Positions 52,519-62,373 are shown, numbered from the stretch's first letter. The stretch: DNA of 64,000 nucleotides from Deinococcus cellulosilyticus NBRC 106333 = KACC 11606 (GCF_007990775.1 NZ_BJXB01000002.1:248001-312000); one strand, 5' to 3'. The notes: generated from the letters alone by a model not told the origin. A program made the numbers and translations.

Positions 52519-54100
52519 AGCCCTCACCTCCCAGCAAATTGCTGCTGCCCTCAGGTACGCCACCGACTGGCTCGGTGTGTACAAAGAGCAGGTCAATGCC
52601 CTGAATGTCTATCCCGTACCCGATGGGGACACCGGGACCAACATGCATCTCACCATGCAATCCATCCGCCGTGAACTCGACACCTGCGATGAGGACAGCA
52701 TGCCCAGTGTCGCCAAAGCGATTGCCTATGGTGGCCTGCTGGGTGCACGTGGGAACAGTGGCGTGATCCTCAGTCAGCTGTTCAAAGGCTTCAGCGAGGC
52801 GATTCGCGACCAGAAGACCGTCTCTCCAGACACCCTGAAAACCGCTTTTGAGCAGGCTTCCAGGCTCGGTTACGCTGCCGTCATGAAGCCTGTGGAAGGC
52901 ACCATCCTCACGGTTGCCCGTGAGGTGGGAACCGGTGCCCGCAGGGCCAAGGTGAGTTCTGTGGAAGGCCTGCTGGAATGCGCCCTGAAATCCGGCCAGG
53001 ATGCGCTGGAAAAAACCCCGGACCAGCTTCCTGCCCTGAAACAGGCAGGAGTGGTGGACAGCGGAGGCCAGGGCTACCTGTACATTCTGCAGGGCATGCT
53101 GGCCTACCTGCAGGACAAACCCCTGCCAGAAGCCCCCAAAATCGAGTCCTATGCGGGGCAGCAGGTGGAGCACGAGGAATTTGGTTACTGCACCGAATTC
53201 CTGATGAAAGACTGTACCCTGCCCATCGAGAAGGTGCGTGAGCTCGTCGCTCCTTATGGGGACAGTCTGCTGGTGGTGGGTGCGGAAGGCTATGTGAAAG
53301 GCCACATCCACACCAACGAGCCTGACGAATTGCTGTCCACAGTGGCAAGGCATGGCAACATGGTGCGCACCAAAGTGGAAGACATGAGTGAGCAGCACAC
53401 CGAAATCCTTTCCATGGCCGGGGCCAGCACCCGTGCAGAAGAGGACCTGCCCCAGAGTGGTCTGGTGGCTGTTGCAAGCGGGTACGGTCTGGTGAAAGTG
53501 TTCCGTTCTCTGGGGGCCCGCGTGGTCTCAGGAGGCCAGACCCAGAACCCCAGTGTGCAGGACATTCTGGATGCCGCGAAATCCGTGACAGCCAGAGAAA
53601 TCATCATTCTGCCCAACAACAAGAACGTGATCATGGCTGCCCAGAAAGCAGCAGAACTGCTCGGAGACCATGTGAAGGTGCTGCCCACCCGCACCCTCGG
53701 ACAGGGCATGAGTGCAGCAATTGGTTTTTCCAGTTTCTCCAGTGCAGAAGAGCAGCTGGAGTCCATGCAGGACAGCGCCAGTCGGGTGACCACCCTGGAA
53801 GTGACCCGCGCTTCCAGAAGTGTGGAACTGAACGGACTGGACATTCAGGAAGGGGGCGTCATTGGTCTGAAAGACGATGAACTGGTCTTCGCTGGAGACA
53901 CTCCTGAAGAGGCTGTGCTGGAAATGCTCAAAACCACCTTCACCGACCAGACGGTGGCCACCATCTTCACCGGACCCAATGTGGACCAGGAGCAAATTGA
54001 TGCTCTGATGAACACCCTGCAAGAACAGTTCCCTGACCTGATGGTCGAGGTGCATGCTGGAGGACCGGACCTGTACGACTATCTGGTGACGCTGGAATAA
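52511..54100 (+). CDS. DAK2 (DhaL)-domain kinase, FakA/YloV type
   Basis: 529 residues from the ATG at 52511. N-terminal DhaL nucleotide-binding domain with NVYPVPDGDTGTNMHLTMQ and GGLLGARGNSGVILSQLFKG (metal Asp cluster DGDTGTN), then a middle region (EFGYCTEFLMKD) and a C-terminal DegV-like part. In Staphylococcus aureus FakA phosphorylates fatty acids held by FakB for entry into phospholipids. FakB is not in this window. Paired with Asp23 as in many Firmicutes. Terminator follows. Confidence 0.88.
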   Translation: MPEALTSQQIAAALRYATDWLGVYKEQVNALNVYPVPDGDTGTNMHLTMQSIRRELDTCDEDSMPSVAKAIAYGGLLGARGNSGVILSQLFKGFSEAIRDQKTVSPDTLKTAFEQASRLGYAAVMKPVEGTILTVAREVGTGARRAKVSSVEGLLECALKSGQDALEKTPDQLPALKQAGVVDSGGQGYLYILQGMLAYLQDKPLPEAPKIESYAGQQVEHEEFGYCTEFLMKDCTLPIEKVRELVAPYGDSLLVVGAEGYVKGHIHTNEPDELLSTVARHGNMVRTKVEDMSEQHTEILSMAGASTRAEEDLPQSGLVAVASGYGLVKVFRSLGARVVSGGQTQNPSVQDILDAAKSVTAREIIILPNNKNVIMAAQKAAELLGDHVKVLPTRTLGQGMSAAIGFSSFSSAEEQLESMQDSASRVTTLEVTRASRSVELNGLDIQEGGVIGLKDDELVFAGDTPEEAVLEMLKTTFTDQTVATIFTGPNVDQEQIDALMNTLQEQFPDLMVEVHAGGPDLYDYLVTLE

Positions 54101-54116
54101 CATCCCCCTCAAAATG

Positions 54117-54140
54117 CCGCAGCCAGGAGGCTGCGGTTTT
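54117..54140 (+). terminator. Terminator of the Asp23-FakA operon
   Basis: CCGCAGCC / GGCTGCGG, 4-nt loop, then TTTTTCTTT. Confidence 0.88.
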
Positions 54141-54250
54141 TCTTTGGAAACATCACAAATCAGCAAAGTTGCAGATGGTGCAGGCCAGAAGAAGCCCTAT
54201 AATGCATCCCGAAAAAATCAGATTCGCAGCTGTTCCAATGAGGTTCACCC

Positions 54251-55528
54251 ATGAATGAAAACCGCATTCCTCCACAGATTTATGTGCTGTGGGTCTTTCA
54301 GAGCCTCTCTTTGTTTGGATCTTCGGTGATGTTCTTTGCCATGAATGTCTGGCTCACCCAGGTGCTTTATCCGCATCCAGAACAGGGAGATGCTCTGGCA
54401 CGCGCCATTACCCTGGCAGCCCTGGTCTTCATTCTGCCGCACATTGTGCTGGGCCCATGGGCTGGAGTGCTCGCAGACCGCTTCAACCGGGGAAGAATCA
54501 TGCTGGTGTGTGACCTGCTGAGTGGTCTTCTTGCAACCGTGGTTGCAGCAGGCATGTTCACTGGAGTCCTGAATCTGCCCCAGTACCTGCTGCTTGGAGG
54601 TTTGATGGGCTGTGTGGGTGCAGTGCATGGGATGGCGTATTTCACTGTTCCTCCCCTGCTGGCAGGTGCTTCCGTGCTGGCCCGCATTTCAGGGCTGTTT
54701 CGCAGCACCTGGTCGATGGCAAATCTGCTTGCCCCGATGTTCGCCGCAGCCCTGATTTCTGTCCAGGAGGCGCATCAGGCAGAAGCAGCCCAGACCCTGA
54801 GCTGGGCCATTCTGCTGGATGCCATCACCTTTCTACTGGCAGGTCTGGTGATGCTTTTCGTCAAGGTGCCAGATGCCTCTGCCCACAACACACTTCAGAA
54901 AGAGCCACTGTTGCAAAGTCTGAAACCCGCATGGACCTACATCCTGTCCCAGAAATTCCTGCTGCAGCTTTTTACTCTGGTGTCTCTCGTGGGTCTGCTT
55001 TATGCGCCAGTGGTGGTGACATATCCATTGGTGGCAAGGCATCAGGTGCAGGGGTTCGATTACAGCTTCTCGTATGCCACCCTCAATGTGTTGCTGGCCC
55101 TGGGAGGCATGCTGGGCGGATTTTTGACCTTCCTGGGGAAAGAACAGACCCACTGGTTCAGGTCCATCGTGCTGCCCATGATCGGGGTGGGGGTGGGATT
55201 TCTGATCACCGGAAGCAGCACGCAACTCTGGGGGGTGGGAGCAGGTGTCCTGCTTTCTGCCCTGATGGTTCCCATTTATGGAAGCCATTATTACGCCCTG
55301 TGGCAGAAAGCTGTTCCCCAGGACATGCAAGGGCGGGTTTTCGGTTTGCTGAGGGTGACCGGGCAGGCCATCCATCCAGCAGGAATTGCTCTTGCTGGAG
55401 TGCTGACCCAGACTTTTTCCATTCAGGGTCTGATGCTGGGATCAGGAGGCCTCATTCTGATGCTGATTGTGCTGGGTCTGCCCGCACTGTGGAAATCAAA
55501 TCAGACCCTGAGAAAACAACTGTCCTGA
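54251..55528 (+). CDS. MFS transporter (MFS_3 type)
   Basis: 425 residues with about 12 hydrophobic helices, cytoplasmic membrane. The inter-helix motif GVLADRFNRGRIMLVCDLLSG is the MFS loop 2-3 signature (G-x-L-a-D-r-x-g-R), and the layout resembles drug or siderophore exporters of the MFS_3 group. TATAAT at about 54197 is a probable -10; GAGGT lies before the ATG. Substrate unknown. murF follows 65 nt later with its own possible -10. Confidence 0.85.
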   Translation: MNENRIPPQIYVLWVFQSLSLFGSSVMFFAMNVWLTQVLYPHPEQGDALARAITLAALVFILPHIVLGPWAGVLADRFNRGRIMLVCDLLSGLLATVVAAGMFTGVLNLPQYLLLGGLMGCVGAVHGMAYFTVPPLLAGASVLARISGLFRSTWSMANLLAPMFAAALISVQEAHQAEAAQTLSWAILLDAITFLLAGLVMLFVKVPDASAHNTLQKEPLLQSLKPAWTYILSQKFLLQLFTLVSLVGLLYAPVVVTYPLVARHQVQGFDYSFSYATLNVLLALGGMLGGFLTFLGKEQTHWFRSIVLPMIGVGVGFLITGSSTQLWGVGAGVLLSALMVPIYGSHYYALWQKAVPQDMQGRVFGLLRVTGQAIHPAGIALAGVLTQTFSIQGLMLGSGGLILMLIVLGLPALWKSNQTLRKQLS

Positions 55529-55593
55529 AAATGTTCTTTTTGGGGTGTGCAGGCTGTGCCTTCCTCATGTCACTGCGGTAGGATGTGGCCTGT

Positions 55594-56841
55594 ATGATTG
55601 ATCCCCACCAGTTTCCTTTTGATGCGAAGTGTCATCCTGAGGCCCGTCCTGCACAGCGGATCACCTTTGTGGCCCAGGACTGTGATGAACACACAGCATT
55701 TGCTGCCCTGCAGGGAGCCAACCGACACGGAAACGAATTCATTGGTCAGGCACTCGAAAAAGGTGCACCTTTCATCCTCACCGATCAGGAGGTGGAGCGG
55801 GGTCTGCAGGTCAAGGACGCCACGGTTGCCCTGCGAAGCTGGGCACGCCACCAGAGGGACCTGCATTCCCAGGCGGTCATCGGAATCACCGGAAGTGCGG
55901 GCAAAACCACAGCCAAGGAGTACGTGCGTGCTGCTGTGGATGGGGTGTGCACCCCCGGAAACCTCAACACCCTGAATGCCATTTCCTGCTTCCTGCTCGA
56001 ACATGCAAGACAAACCTCCTCCCCTCTGGTTGTGGAGATGGGCATCGACCGCATCGGGGAGATGCAGGAACTCATGGCTCTGGTTGCTCCAGATTATGGA
56101 GTGGTCACTGCTGTGGGAGAGGCCCATCTGGAGTTTTTAGGAACGGTAGAGAATGTCGCTGTCGAAAAAGGTGGCATCCTGAAGGCCCGCAAACTGGGCG
56201 TGGTCAGCCAGAGGTGTGCGAAATACTATCCAGGTTTGCCGACTTACGGCATGGAGCAGGGCACTTTTCAGGGAAGAAACCTGACTTTTGAACCCTCCCA
56301 GTGCCAGTTTCAGTTCATGGGGGATGCCGTGACCGTACCCACCACCTCCCAGGTGGTTGCAGAGGCCGCCGTGCTCGCCCTGGGGATCGCCAGTGATCTG
56401 GGGATTCCCGTCAGGGAAGCAGCAGAGCGCATCCACAATGTTGATGTTCCTGGTGGGCGATTCCGGGTACACACGGGCATCGTCACCCTGATTGATGACA
56501 CCTACAACGCCAACCCCATTTCCATGCGGGCCAGTCTGGAAAACCTCAAGCATTACTCCGGGCGCAAACTTGCCGTGCTGGGCGACATGCTGGAACTGGG
56601 TCAGGATGCTGCCGAATACCATCGCAGCATTGGCAACTATGCCCAGCAATACGCCGATCTGGTGTTCAGCGTGGGTGAGTTTGCCGAGCAGCTTTCTGCC
56701 CATCCCCACAGTGACCTGCAGGGCCTGATCCAGACCCTCAGAAACGAGGTGCGGGCCGGGGATGTGGTGCTCTTCAAGGCTTCCAGAGGGGTGAAACTGG
56801 AACAGGCTGTGAATGCCGTGCGTGAGGTGTTCGGTGTTTAG
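55594..56841 (+). CDS. murF: UDP-MurNAc-tripeptide:D-Ala-D-Ala ligase (MurF)
   Basis: 415 residues from the ATG at 55594. Adds D-Ala-D-Ala to the UDP-MurNAc tripeptide. N-terminal UDP-binding domain, ATP loop GITGSAGKTTAKEYV, EMGIDRIGEMQEL, the linker region IDDTYNANPISMRASL that marks MurF, and AVLGDMLELG. Start of the dcw-type run murF-lipoprotein-mraY-murD-ftsW. No murE upstream, where an MFS gene sits. Confidence 0.95.
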   Translation: MIDPHQFPFDAKCHPEARPAQRITFVAQDCDEHTAFAALQGANRHGNEFIGQALEKGAPFILTDQEVERGLQVKDATVALRSWARHQRDLHSQAVIGITGSAGKTTAKEYVRAAVDGVCTPGNLNTLNAISCFLLEHARQTSSPLVVEMGIDRIGEMQELMALVAPDYGVVTAVGEAHLEFLGTVENVAVEKGGILKARKLGVVSQRCAKYYPGLPTYGMEQGTFQGRNLTFEPSQCQFQFMGDAVTVPTTSQVVAEAAVLALGIASDLGIPVREAAERIHNVDVPGGRFRVHTGIVTLIDDTYNANPISMRASLENLKHYSGRKLAVLGDMLELGQDAAEYHRSIGNYAQQYADLVFSVGEFAEQLSAHPHSDLQGLIQTLRNEVRAGDVVLFKASRGVKLEQAVNAVREVFGV

Positions 56842-57595
56842 ATGGGCTGTTCCACTGCTCGCAGGTCTGCTCACTGCCCTGGTGTCCTGCGCTCCCACCG
56901 CCAGTCAGGTGAATGCTGGACCCTCACTGGTGGTTTCCAGTTTCTCCAGAGGGGTTGCCTGGGCCTATGGGCGCAACGTTTACGTGTTGCAAGGTCCGAG
57001 GTATGAACTGGAAAAAGTCACACTGCCTGCCCCGGTCTCGGGTCTGGCGTGGTGGAATCAGGACCTGTATGCCAGCCTTCCTGCCTCCAACTGGGTCTTG
57101 CGGGTGCAGGGTGTGTCTGACATTCGCCCTCTGGGACGTGCCCGTGCCCTGAGTGCCAATCTGGTGTACCTGGACACCGGAGACATCCTCACCCCTGCTG
57201 GTGTCGTGACCTCTTACCGTGTGCCCGGGATCATTCGCAGTGTCACCAGCGTGGACCAGACGGACTTTGTGCTGTCTGACACCCGCCTCTGGAAACTGAG
57301 TGAGGGGAAAGCCACCCTGATCCGGCAGACCACCGATCCTTATGTTTATGCTGTTTCTGGTGGCGTCGAGACAGCACGGGTGCCCACCATGCAGGTGCAG
57401 AACAAGAAGTACACCCTGGAAGGCCAGACCGTCCGCCTGACCCTCACCGATGGCACTCCGGTCAAAGACTGGAAGATGGATCAGGCAAGGGAGTGCAACT
57501 TTGGCGTGGTGTACGATCAGGTCATGCTGGTTTGTAAAGACGGATTTTTTCAGCGTTTTGATCTGGAGCTGAACGCAGTCGGGAGCCTCTCGTGA
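56834..57595 (+). CDS. Lipoprotein inside the murein cluster, unknown function
   Basis: 253 residues from the GTG at 56834, which overlaps the murF stop by 8 nt and has GAGGTG ahead (an ATG at 56813 is the alternative). Lipobox LTALVSCAP. The mature part is beta-rich with repeated short blades (VAWAYGRNVYVLQGPRYELEKV, LAWWNQDLYASLPASNWVLRVQ), suggesting a propeller-like fold. It overlaps mraY by 4 nt as well. Tight packing between murF and mraY argues for a role in cell-wall synthesis; no family recognised. Confidence 0.75.
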   Translation: MFRWAVPLLAGLLTALVSCAPTASQVNAGPSLVVSSFSRGVAWAYGRNVYVLQGPRYELEKVTLPAPVSGLAWWNQDLYASLPASNWVLRVQGVSDIRPLGRARALSANLVYLDTGDILTPAGVVTSYRVPGIIRSVTSVDQTDFVLSDTRLWKLSEGKATLIRQTTDPYVYAVSGGVETARVPTMQVQNKKYTLEGQTVRLTLTDGTPVKDWKMDQARECNFGVVYDQVMLVCKDGFFQRFDLELNAVGSLS

Positions 57596-58533
57596 ACTAC
57601 CTTCTCAACGTGGTCTGGGGGGCACTGGCCGCCTGGTTTTTTGTGGGCCTGTTTCTGGGCATCGCCAGACGCAGGGGATGGGGCCAGACGGTCCGCAAGG
57701 ACGGTCCACAAACCCACCTCCTGAAACAGGGAACGCCCACCATGGGTGGGGCTCCCTTTGTGGTGGCCCTGCTGTTCGTGTGGATCATCAACTACCTGCA
57801 ACCGGGAATTGGTGCCGTCAAAAGCCAGGAAGTGGTCCTGATCCTCAGCATCGTGCTGATGGGCATCATCGGACTGATTGACGATTACATGATTGTGCGG
57901 GCCAAACTGACCGGAGCTGCCGAACGGGGCGGCCTGATGGCAAGGTACAAAATTGCCCTGCAAATCACTGTCGGTCTGGCTTTCGGGATTGCTTCTGCGA
58001 GGCTTGCCCACCCGACCACCATGGACTGGGTGTTCTGGTGGGACCTGATCTTCAACACCTTCGTGATGGTGGGGGCCGTGAATGCCTTCAACTTCACCGA
58101 TGGCGTGGATGGGCTCTGCGCCGGGGTGACCCTGATCATCATTCTGCCCCTGATCGGGGTGTCTCCGGTGGTGGCGATCATGGCAGGGTGCATCATCGGG
58201 TACCTGTGGTACAACTGGAAACCCGCCAGCATCTTCATGGGGGATGTGGGGTCCCACGCTCTGGGGGCACTTGCCGCAGGAGCGTATGTGCTCTATGACC
58301 ACACCTGGTTGCTCCCCATTGCAGGGATTGTTCCCGTGATGGAAATCCTCAGTGTGTCCCTGCAGGTGGCATACTTCCGGCAGACCGGAGGCAAGCGCAT
58401 CTTCAAGATGACCCCCATCCACCACCACTTTGAACTGAGTGGATGGCAGGAGGGCAAGGTGGCAGGCCGCTTCTTCGCCATCACAGCTGTCTGCACTGCC
58501 CTGGCCTGGGGCCTTTTAGGGAAGGTTCAATGA
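57592..58533 (+). CDS. mraY: Phospho-MurNAc-pentapeptide transferase (MraY)
   Basis: 313-residue membrane enzyme making lipid I. GTG start overlapping the previous stop (GTGA). Multiple helices and all signature loops: HLLKQGTPTMGG, ILIMGIIGLIDDYMI region with the Asp-Asp pair, AFNFTDGVDGLCAG, FMGDVGSHALG and MTPIHHHFELSGW. A little shorter than the E. coli protein but complete. Overlaps murD by 4 nt. Confidence 0.96.
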   Translation: MNYLLNVVWGALAAWFFVGLFLGIARRRGWGQTVRKDGPQTHLLKQGTPTMGGAPFVVALLFVWIINYLQPGIGAVKSQEVVLILSIVLMGIIGLIDDYMIVRAKLTGAAERGGLMARYKIALQITVGLAFGIASARLAHPTTMDWVFWWDLIFNTFVMVGAVNAFNFTDGVDGLCAGVTLIIILPLIGVSPVVAIMAGCIIGYLWYNWKPASIFMGDVGSHALGALAAGAYVLYDHTWLLPIAGIVPVMEILSVSLQVAYFRQTGGKRIFKMTPIHHHFELSGWQEGKVAGRFFAITAVCTALAWGLLGKVQ

Positions 58534-59810
58534 ACGCCCTGATTTACGGACTGGGCCGCTCTGGCAGGGGCGTGGCAAGATACCTGAAAAAACTGGGCTG
58601 GGATGCACAGTGGATGGACCAGAAACCCCAGCCTGAAGACCTTGCACTGGTCTCTGAACTGGGTTTCTCACAGGGTGCTGCAGATCGAGCCTACACCTGG
58701 GTGATTGCCGCCCCTGGCGTTCCCATCGACCATCCTGATCTGGAAAAGCTGCGTGCGCAGGGCGCAAAAGTCATTGGAGAACTCGAACTGGGCTTCCTGA
58801 CCCGCAGAACCCCGGTGATTGGCATCACAGGAACCGCAGGAAAAGGTGGAACCAGCGTCCTGATCACCCAGCTTCTGCGGGCCAGTGGCCTGAATGCCCT
58901 GATCGGAGGCAATTTCGATCCTCCTTTTCTGGACATCATTGAAGATGCAGAAGTCGCGGTGGTGGAGATTTCTTCTTTTCAACTGGAACGCATCCACACC
59001 TTCAGGCCCCATGTGGCGGTCATCACCAACATGGATGTGGACCATCTGGACCGCCACAGGACCATCGAGGCGTACCACGCGGCCAAGTGGCGCATTCAGG
59101 AAAACCAGCTTTCCGATGACACCCTGGTGGTGATGGAAGAATTGAAGGTCCCTGAAACTGCAAAAGCCAGGACCATCACCTTCCCCAGAAGACCAGAGCA
59201 GGTCCGCATGCTTTCAGGGGAGGTGCTGCTGGAGGCAGAGGCACTTCCCAGAGGCATCCATCCAGCGAATGCACAGGCAGCAATTTACGCTGTCGAGAGC
59301 TACCTCCAGCAGATCCAGAAAAAAGCTGATGCAGCGGTCCTGCGTGAGTCTTTGCTGTCTTCTGAGCCTGTGAAAGGCCGCAATGAACTGGTCGCCACCC
59401 ATCGGGGCATCGATTTCGTGGTGGATTCCATCGCCACCCGCACCATTGCGGTGAAATCTGCCCTGGAACAGGCCCGCGCACCCATCGTGTGGCTGGTGGG
59501 GGGTCGAGACAAGGGTGCAGCCCTGGAACCCCTGCAGGACGTTGTGCAGCAGAAGGTGAAATACATTGTGGGGATCGGTGAAGCTGGAGCACAATTTGCA
59601 GGTGCCTTTAACGTTCCCCATGAAGTCATCTTTGAAGCCAGCGGGGATGCTACCATCGAAAAAGCTGTGAAAGCCGCCTCCCTGCAGCTCCCAGAGGGTG
59701 GAACCGTGCTCCTTGCTCCGCTCGGCACCAGTTTCGACCAGTTCCGGGATTACAAGGACCGGGAGCGGGCTTTCCGGGAGGCAGTCACGTGCTATACGAA
59801 GGAACCCTGA
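58530..59810 (+). CDS. murD: UDP-MurNAc-L-Ala:D-Glu ligase (MurD)
   Basis: 426 residues from the ATG at 58530 (ATGA overlap with mraY). Adds D-Glu in the cytosol. N-terminal LIYGLGRSGRGVARYLKK, ATP loop GITGTAGKGGTSVLITQLL, NMDVDHLDRH, then VAVVEISSFQLE and VWLVGGRDKGAALEPL. The P-loop reads GTAGKGGT rather than the usual GTNGKST, a variation also seen in related ligases. Followed by ftsW with a 22-nt overlap. Confidence 0.94.
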   Translation: MNALIYGLGRSGRGVARYLKKLGWDAQWMDQKPQPEDLALVSELGFSQGAADRAYTWVIAAPGVPIDHPDLEKLRAQGAKVIGELELGFLTRRTPVIGITGTAGKGGTSVLITQLLRASGLNALIGGNFDPPFLDIIEDAEVAVVEISSFQLERIHTFRPHVAVITNMDVDHLDRHRTIEAYHAAKWRIQENQLSDDTLVVMEELKVPETAKARTITFPRRPEQVRMLSGEVLLEAEALPRGIHPANAQAAIYAVESYLQQIQKKADAAVLRESLLSSEPVKGRNELVATHRGIDFVVDSIATRTIAVKSALEQARAPIVWLVGGRDKGAALEPLQDVVQQKVKYIVGIGEAGAQFAGAFNVPHEVIFEASGDATIEKAVKAASLQLPEGGTVLLAPLGTSFDQFRDYKDRERAFREAVTCYTKEP

Positions 59811-60943
59811 AACCCACCCTGACCCTGAAAAGCCGTCAATACCACCAGCTTCTGTGGCTGGCCCAGGGCATTCTTGCTGTGCTGGGCATGGTTGGTGTTG
59901 CCACAGCCCTCCCTTCTGAGCTCTCCGGACACATCCCCCAGACCATCATTGCTTTTGTGGTCACCTGGCTTTTTGCGATGCTCAGACCCAAAGGCATCGT
60001 TCGCATTGCCCCGATCCTGTGGGTGCTTTCCCTCATCCTGCTGGCCCTGACCCTGGTGATTGGCGAAGGGGGCAATGACAGCGATGTAAAACGCTGGCTG
60101 GACATCGGTCCCATCCGCTTTCAGCCCTCTGAGCTGGCCAAACTGGCCCTGATCATGCAGCTTGGCAGTGCCTTTGCCCGCAAAGGGGTGAACACCAAAC
60201 TCTGGCAGAGCAGCCTGATGATCATGGCCACCGTCGGTCTGGTGATTCTGGAGCCTGACCTGGGAACCAGTGTGCTGATCTTTGCCTCGGGCATCCTGAT
60301 GATGTTCGCTGCAGGGGTGCGGTTCACCAGCATCAGTGCTCTGGTGCTTTCTTTGTTCCTGCTGGCCCTGCCCTTTGCGAGCAGCTATCTGGAACGACAC
60401 CCGTACATCGTGGCCCGTTTCACCGGACACGTGAGCACCGTCAAGGGGCAGGACACCTCTCAGGATTCAGGTTATCAGGTCAAACAGGCACGCAAGGCCA
60501 TGGAGCGCGGTGGCCTGTGGGGTCAAGGGGTGGATGGACGCATGCCCAGGCTCCCTGCCAAAGACACCGACATGATCGTGGCAAGTGTCGCCTTTGCCAC
60601 CGGATTTCTGGGTGTTGCGATGCTGATTCTGGCCTACTGGCTGGTGGTTTTCGTGGGGCTTGGGGCAGCAGAGATGGTGGTTTCTGCAGGAACGTTCCGA
60701 CCGCATTTGCACGCTGCAAGCATCATGGCCACAGGAGCCATGTTCATGATTGTGGGGCAGGCTTTCGTGAACCTGTGTGTGGCCATTGGTCTCTTCCCTG
60801 TGACCGGGGTTCCTCTTCCGATGGTCTCCAATGGCGGCAGCTCCCAGCTGGCAATGGGCATCGCCTTTGGACTGATTCACTCTGCTCTGCGTGAGGTGCG
60901 TCTGGCAGAAGGAAACAACCCTGAGCACGCTGCAGCACTCTGA
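59789..60943 (+). CDS. ftsW: FtsW/RodA family lipid II polymerase (FtsW)
   Basis: 384 residues, GTG start inside the end of murD. SEDS-family membrane protein with about ten helices; family marks IEPDLGTSVLIFASGILMMFAAG-type motif and FPVTGVPLPMVSNGGSSQLAMGIAFGLI are present, with the catalytic-type Asp in LEPDLGTS. Septal peptidoglycan glycosyltransferase. Position in the mur run identifies it as FtsW rather than RodA. A strong terminator follows, so murG is transcribed separately. Confidence 0.93.
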   Translation: MLYEGTLKPTLTLKSRQYHQLLWLAQGILAVLGMVGVATALPSELSGHIPQTIIAFVVTWLFAMLRPKGIVRIAPILWVLSLILLALTLVIGEGGNDSDVKRWLDIGPIRFQPSELAKLALIMQLGSAFARKGVNTKLWQSSLMIMATVGLVILEPDLGTSVLIFASGILMMFAAGVRFTSISALVLSLFLLALPFASSYLERHPYIVARFTGHVSTVKGQDTSQDSGYQVKQARKAMERGGLWGQGVDGRMPRLPAKDTDMIVASVAFATGFLGVAMLILAYWLVVFVGLGAAEMVVSAGTFRPHLHAASIMATGAMFMIVGQAFVNLCVAIGLFPVTGVPLPMVSNGGSSQLAMGIAFGLIHSALREVRLAEGNNPEHAAAL

Positions 60944-60953
60944 TTTCATCTGC

Positions 60954-60984
60954 AAAAGACGGAAGGAGGTCCTTCCGTCTTTTT
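60954..60984 (+). terminator. Terminator after ftsW
   Basis: AAAAGACGGAAGGA / TCCTTCCGTCTTTT, 14-bp stem with a 2-nt centre, then more T; closes the murF-ftsW operon. Confidence 0.85.
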
Positions 60985-61026
60985 TGTTGCTCAGGGATTT
61001 CCCTATCAGAAAAGGGCCATGAATTA

Positions 61027-61058
61027 CACTGTCAATCCAGAAAATATTACAGTGCAGA
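61027..61058. promoter_or_regulatory. Repeat element upstream of the Mn catalase gene
   Basis: CACTGT ... ACAGTG inverted arms and a repeated ATTACAsTGyc motif about 230 nt before the catalase start; possible regulator site. The remaining 61060-61282 leader shows a weak TTGATC / TATCAC pair only. Confidence 0.35.
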
Positions 61059-61282
61059 TTTGCGCTTGTTTACTTCATGGTTTTCGATCAGCAGCTGTGT
61101 TTTCAATTCAGCAGAGCACATGTTTTTGATCCAAACCATCATCTGCTTATCACGTTACATCAATACCCTTGGGTTGGCATCGGTTCATTCCTGATGCAGA
61201 CCTCATTTTCTGCACTGCAGATGACATTCCTCACAGAGGAATGCTGGGTGCTTATTGCTTTGACACTGGAAGGAGAACACAC

Positions 61283-62212
61283 ATGTTTTATCACGACAAG
61301 AAACTTCAGTATACCGTAAGGGTGGAAACCCCCGATCCCCGTTTTGCACGCATGCTCCAGCAGGCCATTGGCGGCGTGGAGGGTGAAATCCGGGTCATGC
61401 TGCAGTACCTTTTTCAGGCCTGGGGGGCACGTGGCCCGGCCAAGTACCGCGACATGCTCCTTGAAACCGGAACAGAAGAAATCGCTCACGTGGAAATGCT
61501 TGCCACTGCGGTTGCCATGAACCTTGAAGGTGCCCCTGGCAGCATGCAAGAGCAGATGGCAAAACAGAATCCCCTGGTGGAGGCTGTAATGGGAGGAATG
61601 GACCCCAGACAGTACCTCTCTGCAGGGATGGCAGCCCTTGCCAGTGACGCCAACGGGGTGCCTTTTGATGGCTCTCATGTGTATGCCAGTGGAAACCTCG
61701 CAGCAGACATGTATGCCAATGTGACCGCCGAGGCCACCGGACGTGCCCTCGCCACCCGCCTGTACCACCTGACCGATGATCCTGGCATGAAGGACATGCT
61801 GAGCTTCCTGATTGCACGCGACACCATGCACCAGCAACAATGGCTTGCCGTACTGGAAGAACTGGGTGGGCAACAGGGGGTGCTGCCCATTCCCAACAGC
61901 TTCCCTCAGGAAAAAGAAAAACAGGATGTCAGTTATGCGTTCTTCTCCACAGCTGTTGATGGCATTGAGCCTCCCTCCGGACGCTTCACCAGTGGGCCTT
62001 CCCTCGATGGCAAGGGTGAGTTCAGTGTCGTGAAAATTGCCCCCATGGGTCAGGAGCCAAAACTTGCCCCTCCCCTGCCCCAGGCCCATGCGCAACTGGA
62101 ACAGATGCAAGGTGGCGTCCGTCCTCAGCAGACCGCCAGTCAGGCCCTCGGGGACAGCACCATTGAAGTGACCCCACGGACCACCAAAAGCAAAAAAGCC
62201 AGCAGCAAATAA
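61283..62212 (+). CDS. Manganese (non-haem) catalase
   Basis: 309 residues from the ATG at 61283 (AGGAG ahead; upstream in-frame codons to 61169 lack an RBS). Dimanganese ferritin-like enzyme that breaks down hydrogen peroxide. Metal ligands by position: Glu35 in GGVEGEIRVML, Glu66 and His69 in TEEIAHVEM, Glu in EATGRALATRLY and His in RDTMHQQQWL, the full set known from the Lactobacillus enzyme. A charged, disordered C-terminal tail ends KSKKASSK. It stands between ftsW and murG with its own terminator, so the dcw cluster is interrupted. Confidence 0.95.
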   Translation: MFYHDKKLQYTVRVETPDPRFARMLQQAIGGVEGEIRVMLQYLFQAWGARGPAKYRDMLLETGTEEIAHVEMLATAVAMNLEGAPGSMQEQMAKQNPLVEAVMGGMDPRQYLSAGMAALASDANGVPFDGSHVYASGNLAADMYANVTAEATGRALATRLYHLTDDPGMKDMLSFLIARDTMHQQQWLAVLEELGGQQGVLPIPNSFPQEKEKQDVSYAFFSTAVDGIEPPSGRFTSGPSLDGKGEFSVVKIAPMGQEPKLAPPLPQAHAQLEQMQGGVRPQQTASQALGDSTIEVTPRTTKSKKASSK

Positions 62213-62229
62213 ACATTGAATTCCTGCAG

Positions 62230-62255
62230 GCCCTTCTTGCAAGAGAAGGGCTTTT
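62230..62255 (+). terminator. Terminator of the Mn catalase gene
   Basis: GCCCTTCT / AGAAGGGC, 6-nt loop, then TTTT. Confidence 0.8.
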
Positions 62256-62373
62256 CAGGTTGCTTCGTTTTCAGGAACTCTTCAGCAAGTGATCTGGGCA
62301 ACCCAGAAATCCAGGAGAAAGCTGGGCCGTTTGACCGCAGGCCAGCAAACGATTGCAAATCCAATTGTCATGT

